A stretch of DNA of 64,000 nt from JALYZC01 sp963725645 (GTDB lineage Bacteria > Actinomycetota > Thermoleophilia > Solirubrobacterales > Solirubrobacteraceae), in assembly GCA_963725645.1 (NCBI GenBank), contig CAVRZD010000005.1, positions 62,001 to 126,000 on the forward strand, read 5' to 3'. Shown here piece by piece: positions 20,282-28,730 of this stretch (position 1 is its first letter; the number at the start of each line of letters is the position of its first letter). The position numbers and the translations under genes are program-made. Below the pieces are notes generated by a model. It was not told the DNA's origin and ran no database searches. It was given only the letters and a program-made list of their open reading frames with translations.

Positions 20282-20306
20282 GGGCGGCGCTCCGTGCGCG
20301 CCGCCC
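20282..20306 (-). terminator. Hairpin downstream of the secreted-protein gene
   Basis: Nine-base perfect stem GGGCGGCGC / GCGCCGCCC with a 7-base loop, about 25 bases beyond the stop of the minus-strand gene ending at 20331. Probable terminator; no U-tract. Confidence 0.5.
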
Positions 20307-20330
20307 CGGATCACGGCCGGATGTCCGTCT

Positions 20331-20852
20331 CTAGCCTCCGAAGCCGCTCGCGGCGATGTAGGCCGCCGCGTTCCCGTTCGGATGGACCAGCACCGCCGGC
20401 GCGAGGCACTTCGCCGGCAGCGTGAAACGGCCGTCCATGCGCGCGTCGCCGCTGCGCGAGATCATCGCGGCGGGGGTCGTGCCGACCGCGACGGTGTCGT
20501 TCCCGCAGTAGAGCGAGGCGCTCACGGTCATCACCGGCCCCGGCGTCCCGTCGCCCGGGGGCGAGGGGATCACGAGCCCGCGGACGTCGACGTGCAGCCG
20601 GCCGTCCCGACGCAGCCGCGCCGAGCCTCGCCGCAACACCCACGGCGCGTTGCCCGGCACCACGCCGTTGAGCGTGGGATCGCCGGGAACGCTCGGCGCC
20701 AACGTCGTCGCCAGCAGCGTCGCGCCGCGCTGGCGTCCGTGGTCTCCGCGTCCCTTGTCACCGTGGCCCGTCGCCGTCACCGCGCTCGCCGCGGATCCCG
20801 CGAGCGCCGCCGTCGACAGCATCGCGATGGCCGTCCGCTTGGAAACGTGCAT
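20331..20852 (-). CDS. Secreted hypothetical protein
   Basis: A 173-residue protein with a clear signal peptide (MHVSKRTAIAMLSTAALAGS, then AASAVTA cleavage-type residues). The mature part has GATLLATTLAPSVPGDPTLNG and strands such as RLHVDVRGLVIP and GPVMTVSASLYC, ending ASGFGG, which suggests a beta-rich extracellular domain. I do not recognise the family; a distant resemblance to CHRD-like domains is not enough to name it. A purine-rich ribosome site (GGGAGG on the minus strand) precedes the ATG. Lies next to a rhodanese gene with 77 bases between. Confidence 0.65.
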   Translation of the reverse strand: MHVSKRTAIAMLSTAALAGSAASAVTATGHGDKGRGDHGRQRGATLLATTLAPSVPGDPTLNGVVPGNAPWVLRRGSARLRRDGRLHVDVRGLVIPSPPGDGTPGPVMTVSASLYCGNDTVAVGTTPAAMISRSGDARMDGRFTLPAKCLAPAVLVHPNGNAAAYIAASGFGG

Positions 20853-20929
20853 CGAGAGCCTCCCTTGGTCGATGGATCGTCCTGCCTCTCCTGAGCGGAC
20901 GTTCCCGACCGCTCGATCCTTCCTCGACG

Positions 20930-21278
20930 TCAGACCGCTGACCCGGGCTCGACGGGAAGGCCGAGCGTGATCCAGTCGTGCATCCCGCCCCGGTAGTAGA
21001 GGATCGCGCGCGCCGGGGTGGCCGGAGTCGAGCAGGGCGCGCACCGCCTGGGGGGTGGCGGTGCACTGCGGTCCGTTGCAGAAGAACACCGTCGGTCGAT
21101 CGGTCTCGAGCGTGCCGGTGTGATCGAGGATTTCCGGGTGCGGGATGCCGCGCGCACCCGGGATGGTCCCCGCGCGGTGTAGGTGCTCCTGGCGCGTGTC
21201 GATCAGCGCGCCGCCGGCGCCGATGTGCTCGATGACCTCGAGCTCGCCCACGGTCAGAACCCCGGGCGCGAGCTCCAT
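20930..21278 (-). CDS. Rhodanese-like sulfurtransferase domain protein, one frame break
   Basis: A single rhodanese domain of about 115 residues. ALIDTRQEHLHRAGTIPGAR is the substrate-side loop and FFCNGPQCTATPQAVRALLD the active-site strand and loop, with the catalytic Cys in CNGPQC; YYRGGMHDWITLGLPVEPG ends the domain. Rhodanese domains carry persulfide sulfur. One extra base at 21014 (minus-strand CCC|G|GCG) disrupts the last third. The ATG at 21278 gives MELAPGVLTVGEL. Divergent from an ArsR-DUF2892-MMPL-TauE operon, a context typical of sulfide or persulfide handling. Confidence 0.8.
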
Positions 21279-21432
21279 CGGAGCAATCGTTCCCCAGGTC
21301 GCGTCGACGACGAATAGTCCGGGCTCCCCGGCGACCGGCGTCGGAACCCTCTGGGGCTGCTCACGTCGCCTGGCCCGATTCGCGTCGAAATCGCGGGACA
21401 CGTCGAGCCGAGAGTGTAGGGAAGGTCGCACC

Positions 21433-21458
21433 ACTAGACAACTAAGGAGTTGTATAGT
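21433..21458. promoter_or_regulatory. Long inverted repeat, probable ArsR operator
   Basis: Left arm ACTAgACAACT and right arm AGTTGTaTAGT are separated by AAGG; only one position in eleven is mismatched. The repeat overlaps the ribosome-binding site AAGGAG of the ArsR gene (ATG 21462), so binding would block expression of the whole operon. Confidence 0.7.
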
Positions 21459-21461
21459 ATC

Positions 21462-21821
21462 ATGCCGTCCATGACCGAGGTCGCCGTGCCGCATCCCCTG
21501 CCCGCGCCGCTCGTGCAGCTGATCGCCCACCGGTTCCGCATCATCGGCGAGCCGATGCGCATCCGCCTGCTCGACCGCCTCCGTGACGGCGCGGCGACCG
21601 TGAAGGAACTGGCCGAGGCCACCGGGGCCTCGCAGCAGAACGTGTCCAAGCACCTCGGGATCCTGCTCCAGGCGGGCATCGTCTCGCGCGAGAAGGAGGG
21701 CAACTTCGCTCGCTACGCAATCGCCGACGAGTCCGTGTTCGAGCTCTGCGACCAGGTGTGTGGCGGGCTTCGCCGGCAGTTGACGGAGCTCGACGAGGCC
21801 CTGCAGGGGACGGGCCGATGA
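21462..21821 (+). CDS. ArsR-family regulator, probable thiol/persulfide sensor
   Basis: A 119-residue winged-helix repressor: RFRIIGEPMRIRLLDRLRDG, recognition region ATVKELAEATGASQQNVSKH, wing VSREKEGNFARYAIAD. Two cysteines occur in the last helix (ELCDQVCGG), spaced CxxxC. They could form a thiol sensor, although sulfide-responsive BigR/SqrR proteins have their two cysteines in different helices. The operator at 21433-21458 overlaps its translation start, indicating autoregulation. ATG 21462 is chosen; TTG 21450 falls inside the ribosome site. Its stop overlaps the next gene by ATGA. Confidence 0.85.
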   Translation: MPSMTEVAVPHPLPAPLVQLIAHRFRIIGEPMRIRLLDRLRDGAATVKELAEATGASQQNVSKHLGILLQAGIVSREKEGNFARYAIADESVFELCDQVCGGLRRQLTELDEALQGTGR

Positions 21822-22075
21822 GCCTCGGCCGCACCTGCTCGGGCGCCGGCCGCTGGCCGCTCGAGCGCGTCCTCTTCGCGCTCGCCGGCACTGTCACACT
21901 CGCCAGCGCCCTGCTCGCCGCCGTGGTCTCGCCCTGGTTCCTGCTGCTGACCGCGTTCGTCGGCGCCAACCAGTGGCTCTACGTCGCCGTCGGCGCCTGT
22001 CCCGTCTCGCTGATCGTCGAGCGTCTGTTCGGCCTTCCCTCCGCGATCTATCGCGGCGGCGAGGGCCCCGCGTGA
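21818..22075 (+). CDS. DUF2892 (YgaP-like) inner membrane protein
   Basis: An 85-residue membrane protein with two hydrophobic helices, opening WPLERVLFALAGTVTLASAL and closing on YVAVGACPVSLIVERLFG, the DUF2892 pattern seen as the membrane domain of the rhodanese YgaP. Proteins of this family are commonly associated with sulfurtransferases. Its start overlaps the ArsR stop (ATGA) and its stop overlaps the start of the MMPL transporter (TGATG). Confidence 0.8.
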   Translation: MSLGRTCSGAGRWPLERVLFALAGTVTLASALLAAVVSPWFLLLTAFVGANQWLYVAVGACPVSLIVERLFGLPSAIYRGGEGPA

Positions 22076-24186
22076 TGAGCGCCGTCGGCCCCATCGGCCG
22101 CCTGGGCGGCTGGACGGCCACGCACTTCCGTGCCGTGCTCGTCGCGTGGATCGCGGGCGCGGTCGCGTTCGGCATCTTCGCCCCCGGTGTCGAGAAGGCG
22201 CTGTCGGGCGCCGGTTGGGAGACCACCGGCTCCCAGTCCGTCGCCGCCCGCAAGGTCATCGACCGCAACTTCCAGGGGCTGGGCAGCTACGGCCTGATGG
22301 TCGTCGTCCAGTCGACGAGCGAGACGGTCAACGAGCCCCGCTTCCGGCGCACCGTCGCGCGGGCCGAGGCCGTCCTCTCGAGAGACCGCGCGGTTTCCGC
22401 CGTCGTCCCGCCGCGCCCGGACGTGTCGATCTCGTCCGACCGACACACCGCCGTGATCCAGGCCGGGGCGGCCCGCAATGCGAACGAGATGGTTCGTGCG
22501 GCCGATCGGCTCAAGGGCGATCTGCGCCGGCTGGGCTCCCGCGGCGTCTCCGTGAGCCTCACCGGGGCGCCGGGAATGTGGTCGGACTTCAACCAGGCCA
22601 ACAAGACGGCGATGCTCAAGTCCGAGGTCATCTCCTGGCCGGTGACCCTGGCCATCCTCGTGCTCGCCTTCGGCTCGCTGGTCGCCGCGGGCCTGCCGCT
22701 GATGCTGACCATCCTCGGGCTCGTCGCGGCCGCCGGCTCGCTGTACCTGGGGACCCAGCTGCTGGACATCTCGATCTGGGCCATGAACTTCGCCCTGATG
22801 TTCGCGCTGGCCCTGGGAATCGACTACGCGCTCTTCGTCGTCATGCGCTTCCGCGGCGCGTTCTTCGGCTCGGGAATGTCCGCGCAGGAGGCGACGGCGG
22901 TGACCATGGACACGGCCGGCAAGGCGGTGCTCTTCTCGGGCCTGACGGTGCTGATCTCGCTGACGGCCGTGATGCTCGTCCCGAGCCCCGCGTTCCGTTC
23001 GATGAGCCTGGGGATCATGCTCTCGGTGATCTTCGTGCTGGCGGCGACGCTCACGCTGCTGCCCGCCGTCCTGGCCAAGCTGGGGCCCAAGGTCGACAAG
23101 CTCGCGCTGCCCTGGGTCCACTCGGGCGAGCATCGATCCGCCCGCTTCGCCGCCTGGGCGGAGCGGCTCTGGCGCCGTCCCGTCGCGTACGGCGCCGTCG
23201 CCGTCGTGGCGCTCCTCGCGCTCGCGATGCCCGTGCTCGGGCTGCACACCAGCATGCCCTCGATCAAGGTCGTCCCGCCCGGCGATTCGTCCCGCGAGGG
23301 CTACCGGCAGGTGCAGGCGGCGTTCGGCGCGGGTGCGCCCGGCGCCCTTCAGCTCGTGGCGCCGGCCGGCGAGGCGCGCCTGGTGACGGCGGTGGCGCAG
23401 CGCGACGGCGGCATCGCCCAGGTGATGCCCCCGCAGACCGGCGCAGGTGGCCGCGTACTGATCCAGGCGATCCCGAGGCAGGATCCGTCGAACCCCGCGG
23501 TGGGCCGCACGATCGAGCGCCTTCGCGCGGCGCTGCCCGCCGGCGCCCTCGTCGGCGGCGCCGCGGCGGAGAACCATGACCTGCAGCAGGCGCTCTCGGC
23601 CAGAACGCCGCTCGTGATCGGGGTCGTCCTCGGCCTGGGATTCCTGCTCCTGCTCGTCGCCCTCCAGGCACCGGTGGTCGCGGCGGTCGGCGTGGTCACC
23701 AACCTGCTGGCCGTCGGCGCGGCGTTCGGCGTGGCCAAGCTGATCTTCCAGGACGGGCACCTGCACTCGCTGCTGGGCTTCCAGTCCCAGGGCTTCCTCG
23801 ACGCCTGGGGGCCCGTGTTCTTCTTCGCGATGATCTTCGCCATCTCGATGGACTACACGGTGTTCCTGCTCTCTGCGGCCAAGGAGCACTGGGACCGCTC
23901 GCGCGGGGACGCGAAGGAGGCGATGGTCGGCGGGCTCGCACACTCCGGCCGGGTCATCTTCGCCGCCGGGGCCGTGATGGTGGCGGTGTTCTTCACCTTC
24001 GCCCTCTCGGGCCCGCTGCCGCCCAAGGAGATGGGCGTGATCCTGGGCGTCGCGGTGCTCCTCGATGCCGCCCTCGTCAGGCTTCTGCTGGTGCCGGTGC
24101 TCCTCCGACTCCTCGGACCGGCCGCGTGGTGGCTGCCGCGCTGGGCGCACCGGATCCTGCCCGACGTCCGCTTCGGGCACGCCTGA
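22075..24186 (+). CDS. MMPL-family RND transporter
   Basis: A 703-residue MMPL/RND-type exporter with two homologous halves. Each half has an N-terminal helix and an extracytoplasmic domain followed by a five-helix block; FALALGIDYALFVVMRFRG in the first and FAISMDYTVFLLSAAKEHW in the second contain the GxDY/MDY proton-relay motif of the family. Actinobacterial members export lipids, siderophores or antimicrobials; some act in envelope lipid export. The position inside an ArsR-DUF2892-TauE operon is unusual. Coupled to the gene before it; TauE follows after 4 bases. Confidence 0.88.
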   Translation: MSAVGPIGRLGGWTATHFRAVLVAWIAGAVAFGIFAPGVEKALSGAGWETTGSQSVAARKVIDRNFQGLGSYGLMVVVQSTSETVNEPRFRRTVARAEAVLSRDRAVSAVVPPRPDVSISSDRHTAVIQAGAARNANEMVRAADRLKGDLRRLGSRGVSVSLTGAPGMWSDFNQANKTAMLKSEVISWPVTLAILVLAFGSLVAAGLPLMLTILGLVAAAGSLYLGTQLLDISIWAMNFALMFALALGIDYALFVVMRFRGAFFGSGMSAQEATAVTMDTAGKAVLFSGLTVLISLTAVMLVPSPAFRSMSLGIMLSVIFVLAATLTLLPAVLAKLGPKVDKLALPWVHSGEHRSARFAAWAERLWRRPVAYGAVAVVALLALAMPVLGLHTSMPSIKVVPPGDSSREGYRQVQAAFGAGAPGALQLVAPAGEARLVTAVAQRDGGIAQVMPPQTGAGGRVLIQAIPRQDPSNPAVGRTIERLRAALPAGALVGGAAAENHDLQQALSARTPLVIGVVLGLGFLLLLVALQAPVVAAVGVVTNLLAVGAAFGVAKLIFQDGHLHSLLGFQSQGFLDAWGPVFFFAMIFAISMDYTVFLLSAAKEHWDRSRGDAKEAMVGGLAHSGRVIFAAGAVMVAVFFTFALSGPLPPKEMGVILGVAVLLDAALVRLLLVPVLLRLLGPAAWWLPRWAHRILPDVRFGHA

Positions 24187-24190
24187 CCCC

Positions 24191-24979
24191 GTGGCGCTCG
24201 AGGCGGTGCCCTTCGGCCTGGCCATCGGGCTCGCCGTCGGATTGTTCGGCGGCGGCGGCTCGGTGCTCGCCGTTCCGGTGTTCGTGTACGTGCTCGGCCA
24301 GGGGGTACAGGAGGCGACCACGGCCTCGCTCGTGGTCGTGGCCGCCGGCGCGCTCGCCGGCGGGATCGCCCATCACCGGGACGACCGCGTCTGCTGGCGT
24401 CACGCCGCAACGTTCACCGCGGCCGCCCTGCCGGGGATCCTCGCCGGGACCGCCGCCGGCGGAGCGGTCAGCGGCGACGCGCTGATCGCCGGGTTTGCAC
24501 TCGTCATGCTGGCGGCCGCGGCTGCGATCTGGCGTAACGCCAGCGGACAGGCCGCCACCGATGGGCGAGCGCGGGCGGGTTGCCCGCCGCTTCGGATCGC
24601 GCGCGACGCCCTGGCCGGGCTGGCGATCGGGTTCATGACCGGCTTCTTCGGTGTCGGGGGCGGCTTCCTGATCGTCCCCGCCCTGGCGATCGCGCTCGCG
24701 TTCTCGATGCGCCTCGCGATCGGCACCTCTCTGGCGATCATCACGGCCACCTCGATCATCGGGCTCGTCGTCCACCTGCTGGCCGGCCGCTCGCTCGACC
24801 CGGGGGTGACGATGGCGATGAGCGCGGCGTGCGCGGGCGGCGCGGTCGCCGGCGCCGTGCTCGCGGGCCGGGTCCCGCAGCGGCGTCTGGGCCGCGGCTT
24901 CGCCGTGCTCGTGACCGTGGTCGCCGCCTATCTGGTCGCCTCCGCCGCCTTCCTCGGCGGACCGCCGACGGGTTCGTGA
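24191..24979 (+). CDS. Sulfite exporter TauE/SafE family protein
   Basis: A 262-residue membrane protein with the internal duplication of the family: AIGLAVGLFGGGGSVLAVPV in the first half and AIGFMTGFFGVGGGFLIVPA in the second, about eight helices in all. TauE/SafE proteins are putative exporters of sulfite or organosulfonates. GTG 24191 starts 4 bases after the MMPL stop. With rhodanese, DUF2892 and a Cys-bearing ArsR nearby, a sulfur-oxyanion role is the likeliest (inference). Confidence 0.87.
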   Translation: MALEAVPFGLAIGLAVGLFGGGGSVLAVPVFVYVLGQGVQEATTASLVVVAAGALAGGIAHHRDDRVCWRHAATFTAAALPGILAGTAAGGAVSGDALIAGFALVMLAAAAAIWRNASGQAATDGRARAGCPPLRIARDALAGLAIGFMTGFFGVGGGFLIVPALAIALAFSMRLAIGTSLAIITATSIIGLVVHLLAGRSLDPGVTMAMSAACAGGAVAGAVLAGRVPQRRLGRGFAVLVTVVAAYLVASAAFLGGPPTGS

Positions 24980-25072
24980 GCAGCCAGGCACTCGTCGACT
25001 CCTCAGCCCTCGGTCACTTGACGACCGACGACTATCCTTCGCGTCATAGCTGACGCCGAGATCACAGCGCGC

Positions 25073-25483
25073 GTGAAAGAGGACGTGACTGCCGCCATGA
25101 AGGCTGGGCAGAAAGAGCGCGTTTCGGCGCTGCGGCTCGTCCTCTCCGAGCTTCAGAAGGCCGCGAAGGAGGGCGACGGCGACGAGGTCGCCGTGCTGCG
25201 CCGCGAGCGCAAGCGCCGCCTCGACGCGGCCGAGCAGTTCCGCGGCGGCGGGCGCGACGAGCTGGCAGTCCAGGAGGAGGGCGAGGCCGAGCTGATCGCC
25301 GGCTACCTCCCGGCCGAGCTCGGCGACGACGAGCTCGACTCGCTGGTCGCCGAGGCGATCGCGGACTCGGGCGCCGCCACGCCGGCCGACATGGGCAAGG
25401 TCATGGGCGTGCTGATGCCCAAGGTCGGTGGCCGCGCCGACGGCAAGCGCGTGTCGGCGAAGGTCAAGGAGGCCCTCAGCTGA
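25073..25483 (+). CDS. yqeY: GatB/YqeY domain-containing protein
   Basis: A YqeY-type protein, the domain shared with the C-terminus of GatB of the amidotransferase; standalone members may act in tRNA-dependent amidation or chaperoning. EDVTAAMKAGQKERVSALRL, ELQKAAKEG and the closing ATPADMGKVMGVLMPKVGGR match the family. The GTG at 25073 gives a short N-terminus; the frame is open upstream to an ATA codon at 25046 that follows a -10-like TATCCT (25033-25038) by seven bases, so an ATA start is possible. Its TGA overlaps the phoH ATG. Confidence 0.85.
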   Translation: MKEDVTAAMKAGQKERVSALRLVLSELQKAAKEGDGDEVAVLRRERKRRLDAAEQFRGGGRDELAVQEEGEAELIAGYLPAELGDDELDSLVAEAIADSGAATPADMGKVMGVLMPKVGGRADGKRVSAKVKEALS

Positions 25484-26463
25484 TGCGTGCGCAGCTCGAG
25501 CTCGACAACGTCGTGGCCGCCGAGCTTGCGGGCTCCAACGATGCGGTGCTGCGTGCGCTCGAGACGCACCTGGACTGCGAGCTCTACCTGCGGGGCAACA
25601 TCGTCACGCTCGACGGCGACGAGGACGCGGTGCAGGCCGCGAAGGCCGTCGTCTCGGAGCTGTCGGACCTGATCGCCGAGGGCCACGACATCGCCCCCGG
25701 CACGATCGAGGCCGTCACGAACGCGCTCGACCAGCACGAGTCGCCGGCGCGCATCCTCGAGGACGTCGTCTGGCGGCACCGCAACACCAAGGTCGCCCCC
25801 AAGACCGTCAACCAGAAGCGCTACGTCGACTGCATCCGCACGAGCACGATCACGTTCGGGATCGGCCCGGCGGGGACCGGCAAGACCTTCCTGGCCGTCG
25901 CGCTGGCCGCGGCGGCGCTGTCGCGCCGCGAGGTCAACCGCATCATCCTGACGCGCCCCGCGGTGGAGGCCGGCGAGCGGCTCGGGTTCCTCCCCGGCGA
26001 CATGATGGCCAAGGTGGACCCCTACCTGCGCCCGCTGTTCGACGCGCTCAACGACATGATCGACCCGGAGCGGGTGTCGCAGCACCTCGACCGCGGCGTG
26101 ATCGAGGTCGCGCCGCTCGCCTTCATGCGGGGCCGGACGCTTAACGACTCATTCGTGATCCTCGACGAGGCGCAGAACACCAGCCCGGAGCAGATGAAGA
26201 TGTTCCTGACCCGGCTGGGGTTCAACTCGAAGATGGTGGTCACGGGCGACATCACGCAGATCGACCTGCCGAACGACCAGCGGTCCGGGCTCGTCGTCGT
26301 CGGCGAGATCCTCGAGTCGATCGAGGGGATCGAATTCGTGCGCTTCGGCGGCGAGGACGTCGTCCGCCACAAGCTCGTGCAGCGCATCGTCGAGGCCTAC
26401 GGCGAGCACGCCGAACGGCTTGCGCCCGAGCTCCGGCCCGCCGACCGACGGCGGGCTCAGTAG
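25483..26463 (+). CDS. PhoH family ATPase
   Basis: A 326-residue PhoH-like protein (YbeZ type). A KH-like N-terminal region (ELYLRGNIVTLDGDEDAVQ) precedes the ATPase: Walker A GIGPAGTGKTFLAV, ILTRPAVEAGERLGFLPGD and Walker B DSFVILDEAQNTSPEQMKM, then VVTGDITQIDLP. YbeZ works with YbeY in ribosome maturation and RNA processing. It starts inside the yqeY stop (TGATG) and is followed directly by ybeY, the usual pair. Confidence 0.92.
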   Translation: MRAQLELDNVVAAELAGSNDAVLRALETHLDCELYLRGNIVTLDGDEDAVQAAKAVVSELSDLIAEGHDIAPGTIEAVTNALDQHESPARILEDVVWRHRNTKVAPKTVNQKRYVDCIRTSTITFGIGPAGTGKTFLAVALAAAALSRREVNRIILTRPAVEAGERLGFLPGDMMAKVDPYLRPLFDALNDMIDPERVSQHLDRGVIEVAPLAFMRGRTLNDSFVILDEAQNTSPEQMKMFLTRLGFNSKMVVTGDITQIDLPNDQRSGLVVVGEILESIEGIEFVRFGGEDVVRHKLVQRIVEAYGEHAERLAPELRPADRRRAQ

Positions 26464-26528
26464 GTGGTCCACTAGCCCTGCTCGAGATCGAGGTCATCGG
26501 CGCGGAGCTGGCCCCGGACGGCCTGCAG

Positions 26529-26879
26529 GTGGGCGACGTGGAGCAGCTCTGCGGGCTCGCGCTCGCCTCCGCCGGCGTCGAAGAGGGGCACCTCGCGGTC
26601 GAGTTCGTCGAGCCCGAGCGCATCCGCGAGCTCAACCGTGAGCACCGCGGTCGCGACGCGGGCACGGACGTGCTCTCCTTCCCCGTCGACGGCGCGACCC
26701 CGGCCGCCTCGGCGGGGCCGCTCGAGCTCGGGGACCTGGTCATCTGCCCCGAGCTGACGGCCGACGTGCCCGCGGCGGTCGTACACGGCGCATTGCATTT
26801 GACGGGCATGGACCACGAGCGCGACGACGGCGAGATGCTTGCGCTCCAGGCCGAGATCCTGCGCTGGGTCGCCGAATGA
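26529..26879 (+). CDS. ybeY: Endoribonuclease YbeY, true start probably upstream
   Basis: YbeY is a zinc-dependent single-strand endoribonuclease needed for 16S rRNA maturation. EPERIRELNREHRG, GTDVLSFPVDG and the metal motif HGALHLTGMDHE are diagnostic. GTG 26529 cuts off the first beta strand: the same frame upstream encodes ALLEIEVIGAELAPDGLQ. A GTG at 26464, right after the phoH TAG, would provide it if one base is missing near 26472 (CAC[C]TA), giving about 138 residues. The ATGA at its 3' end overlaps era. Confidence 0.87.
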   Translation: MGDVEQLCGLALASAGVEEGHLAVEFVEPERIRELNREHRGRDAGTDVLSFPVDGATPAASAGPLELGDLVICPELTADVPAAVVHGALHLTGMDHERDDGEMLALQAEILRWVAE

Positions 26880-27757
26880 TCCCGCGCAGCGGGTTCGTCG
26901 TGCTGGCCGGTCGGGCGAACGTGGGCAAGTCCACGCTGGTCAACCGCGTCGTGGGCGCCAAGGTCTCGATCACCTCCGACAAGCCGCAGACGACGCGCCG
27001 CGCCATCCGCGGGGTCGCCACCGGCCCGGATTGGCAGCTCGTGCTGGTCGACCTGCCAGGCGTCCAGCGCCCGCGCGACCGGCTCACCGAGCGCATGCAG
27101 CACCGCGTCGAGCAGGAGCTGGGCGAGGCGGACGCCGCGCTGCTGCTGCTCAACGGCGAGCAGGGCGTCGGCCCGGGGGACCGCTTCATCGCCGCGGCGC
27201 TGGAGCGCGCCCCGGTGCCGGTCGTCCTCGCCGTCAACAAGCTCGACCGGCTCGACCGCGCGCAGACCGCCGCCGCGCTCGCCGCCGCGGCCGAGCTGCG
27301 GCCCGGCGCCGAGGTCTTCCCGGTCTCCGCGCGCACCGGGGCCGGGGTCGTGCCGCTGGTCGAGCACCTCGTCGCGCTCCTGCCCGAGGGGCCGTTCTAC
27401 TTCGAGGCCGACCGCCGCTCGGACCAGCCCGAGGAGGTCGAGCTGGCGGAGCTGGTGCGCGAGCAGGTGCTCGCGCGCACACGTGAGGAGCTGCCGCACG
27501 CGGTCGAGGTGCAGGTGGACGAGATCGAGCACACCGAGGCCCTCGTGCGCGTCCGCGCGTACGTGTGGACGGAGACCGAGTCGCAGAAGGGCATCGTGAT
27601 CGGCGCCGGCGGGCGCATGATCAAGGCGATCGGGACGGCCGCGCGGCGCGAGCTCGAGCGACGCCTGGGCGAGCACGTCCACCTGGACCTGGTGGTGCGC
27701 GTGCGCCGCCACTGGCGCGCCGACGAGTCGCTGCTCGACCGCCTCGGCATCGAGTAG
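26876..27757 (+). CDS. era: GTPase Era
   Basis: Era is a GTPase that binds 16S rRNA and assists 30S assembly. The 293-residue protein has G1 GRANVGKST, effector region KPQTTRRAIRG, G3 VDLPGVQRPRD, G4 NKLD and a C-terminal KH domain with GIVIGAGGRMIKAIGTAARR. The order yqeY-phoH-ybeY-era is a ribosome-maturation cluster. Starts within the ybeY stop (ATGA) and converges with the ArsA-like gene. Confidence 0.95.
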   Translation: MIPRSGFVVLAGRANVGKSTLVNRVVGAKVSITSDKPQTTRRAIRGVATGPDWQLVLVDLPGVQRPRDRLTERMQHRVEQELGEADAALLLLNGEQGVGPGDRFIAAALERAPVPVVLAVNKLDRLDRAQTAAALAAAAELRPGAEVFPVSARTGAGVVPLVEHLVALLPEGPFYFEADRRSDQPEEVELAELVREQVLARTREELPHAVEVQVDEIEHTEALVRVRAYVWTETESQKGIVIGAGGRMIKAIGTAARRELERRLGEHVHLDLVVRVRRHWRADESLLDRLGIE

Positions 27758-27769
27758 CGCCCCGACCGG

Positions 27770-28711
27770 CTAGTCCCGGCCGAGCTTGCGGTCCAGCTCG
27801 CCGGACAGGCGCTCCAGCTCGTCGCGGCCGAGCTCGGGCTCGAACAGGAACGGGAGGGTGACGACCTCGGCGTCGTCGACCGCGCGGCGAAGGCGTCGGA
27901 GCTGGCCCTGCTGGCCGCGCGACCACGCGTACTCCCCGCGTGCCGCGCGCAGGGCCGCGCGCGCGGCGGGGGGCGCGCCGTTGGACGCGGCCGCCGCGAG
28001 CCGCTCGACGTCCGCCTTGGCGAAGCGGCGCGGGTACACACCGTTGACGATGACCGTCTCGAGCCCGCCGCCCACGTGCTCGCGCAGCGCGAGGTCGACC
28101 TCGAGCATCTCCGACACGGGCATCTCCTCGGGAAGCGCGACCCCCACGTAGGCCGTGCGCCGCGGGTCGCGCAGGAACCGCATCACCTGGTCGGCCTGCT
28201 TGTGGATCGGCCCGATCCGCGCGAGGTCGCCGTAGGTCTTCGGCGTCCGCAGCATTCCGACGCCGTGGCCGGATGCGGGCGCGTCGACGATCACGAGGTC
28301 GTAGCCCTCCGCGCCGCGCTTCCAGCGCTCGCGCTGCGCCAGCTCCCACACCTTCACGATCGTCACCAGCTCCCGCGCGCCGGGCGCGGCCGCGACGAAG
28401 TACTGGAACGCGCTGCTCTGCGCCAGCAGTCGCACGAGGGGTCCTCCGACCTGCGTACGCAGCCACTCCTCCAGCGCCGCCTGCGGATCGATCGAGGTCG
28501 CCCACAGCTCGTCGGCCAGCTCGATTTCCTCCGGCCCCTCGAGCTCGCGCCCGAACACTCCGGGCAGCCGTCCCTGCTCGGCGACCTCGCACACGATCGT
28601 GCGCCGGCCACGCGCGGCGGCGACCAGGCCGAGCGCGCCGGCCACCGTGCTGCGGCCGACACCGCCCTTGCCCGTGACGTAGATCAGGCTGCGGTCGAAG
28701 ATCGAGGGCAT
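27770..28711 (-). CDS. ArsA/GET3-like P-loop ATPase with variant Walker A
   Basis: A 313-residue ATPase of the anion-transporting ArsA/GET3 type. The nucleotide loop reads VTGKGGVGRSTVAGALG: the deviant-Walker first lysine is kept but the canonical second lysine (GKS/T) is arginine. Later DLVIVDAPASGHGVGMLRTP matches the switch II/Walker B region. Actinobacterial relatives often occur as paired genes of unknown function. The ATG at 28711 gives MPSIFDRSLIYVTG. Divergent from crtB with about 20 bases between starts. Confidence 0.75.
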   Translation of the reverse strand: MPSIFDRSLIYVTGKGGVGRSTVAGALGLVAAARGRRTIVCEVAEQGRLPGVFGRELEGPEEIELADELWATSIDPQAALEEWLRTQVGGPLVRLLAQSSAFQYFVAAAPGARELVTIVKVWELAQRERWKRGAEGYDLVIVDAPASGHGVGMLRTPKTYGDLARIGPIHKQADQVMRFLRDPRRTAYVGVALPEEMPVSEMLEVDLALREHVGGGLETVIVNGVYPRRFAKADVERLAAAASNGAPPAARAALRAARGEYAWSRGQQGQLRRLRRAVDDAEVVTLPFLFEPELGRDELERLSGELDRKLGRD

Positions 28712-28730
28712 GGAATCCCGATGTGGGAGC

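Noticed and set aside
22048..24321. Minus-strand open frame of 757 codons opposite the MMPL gene
   Set aside because: Arg/Glu/His-rich antisense artefact; the plus strand has a clear RND transporter.
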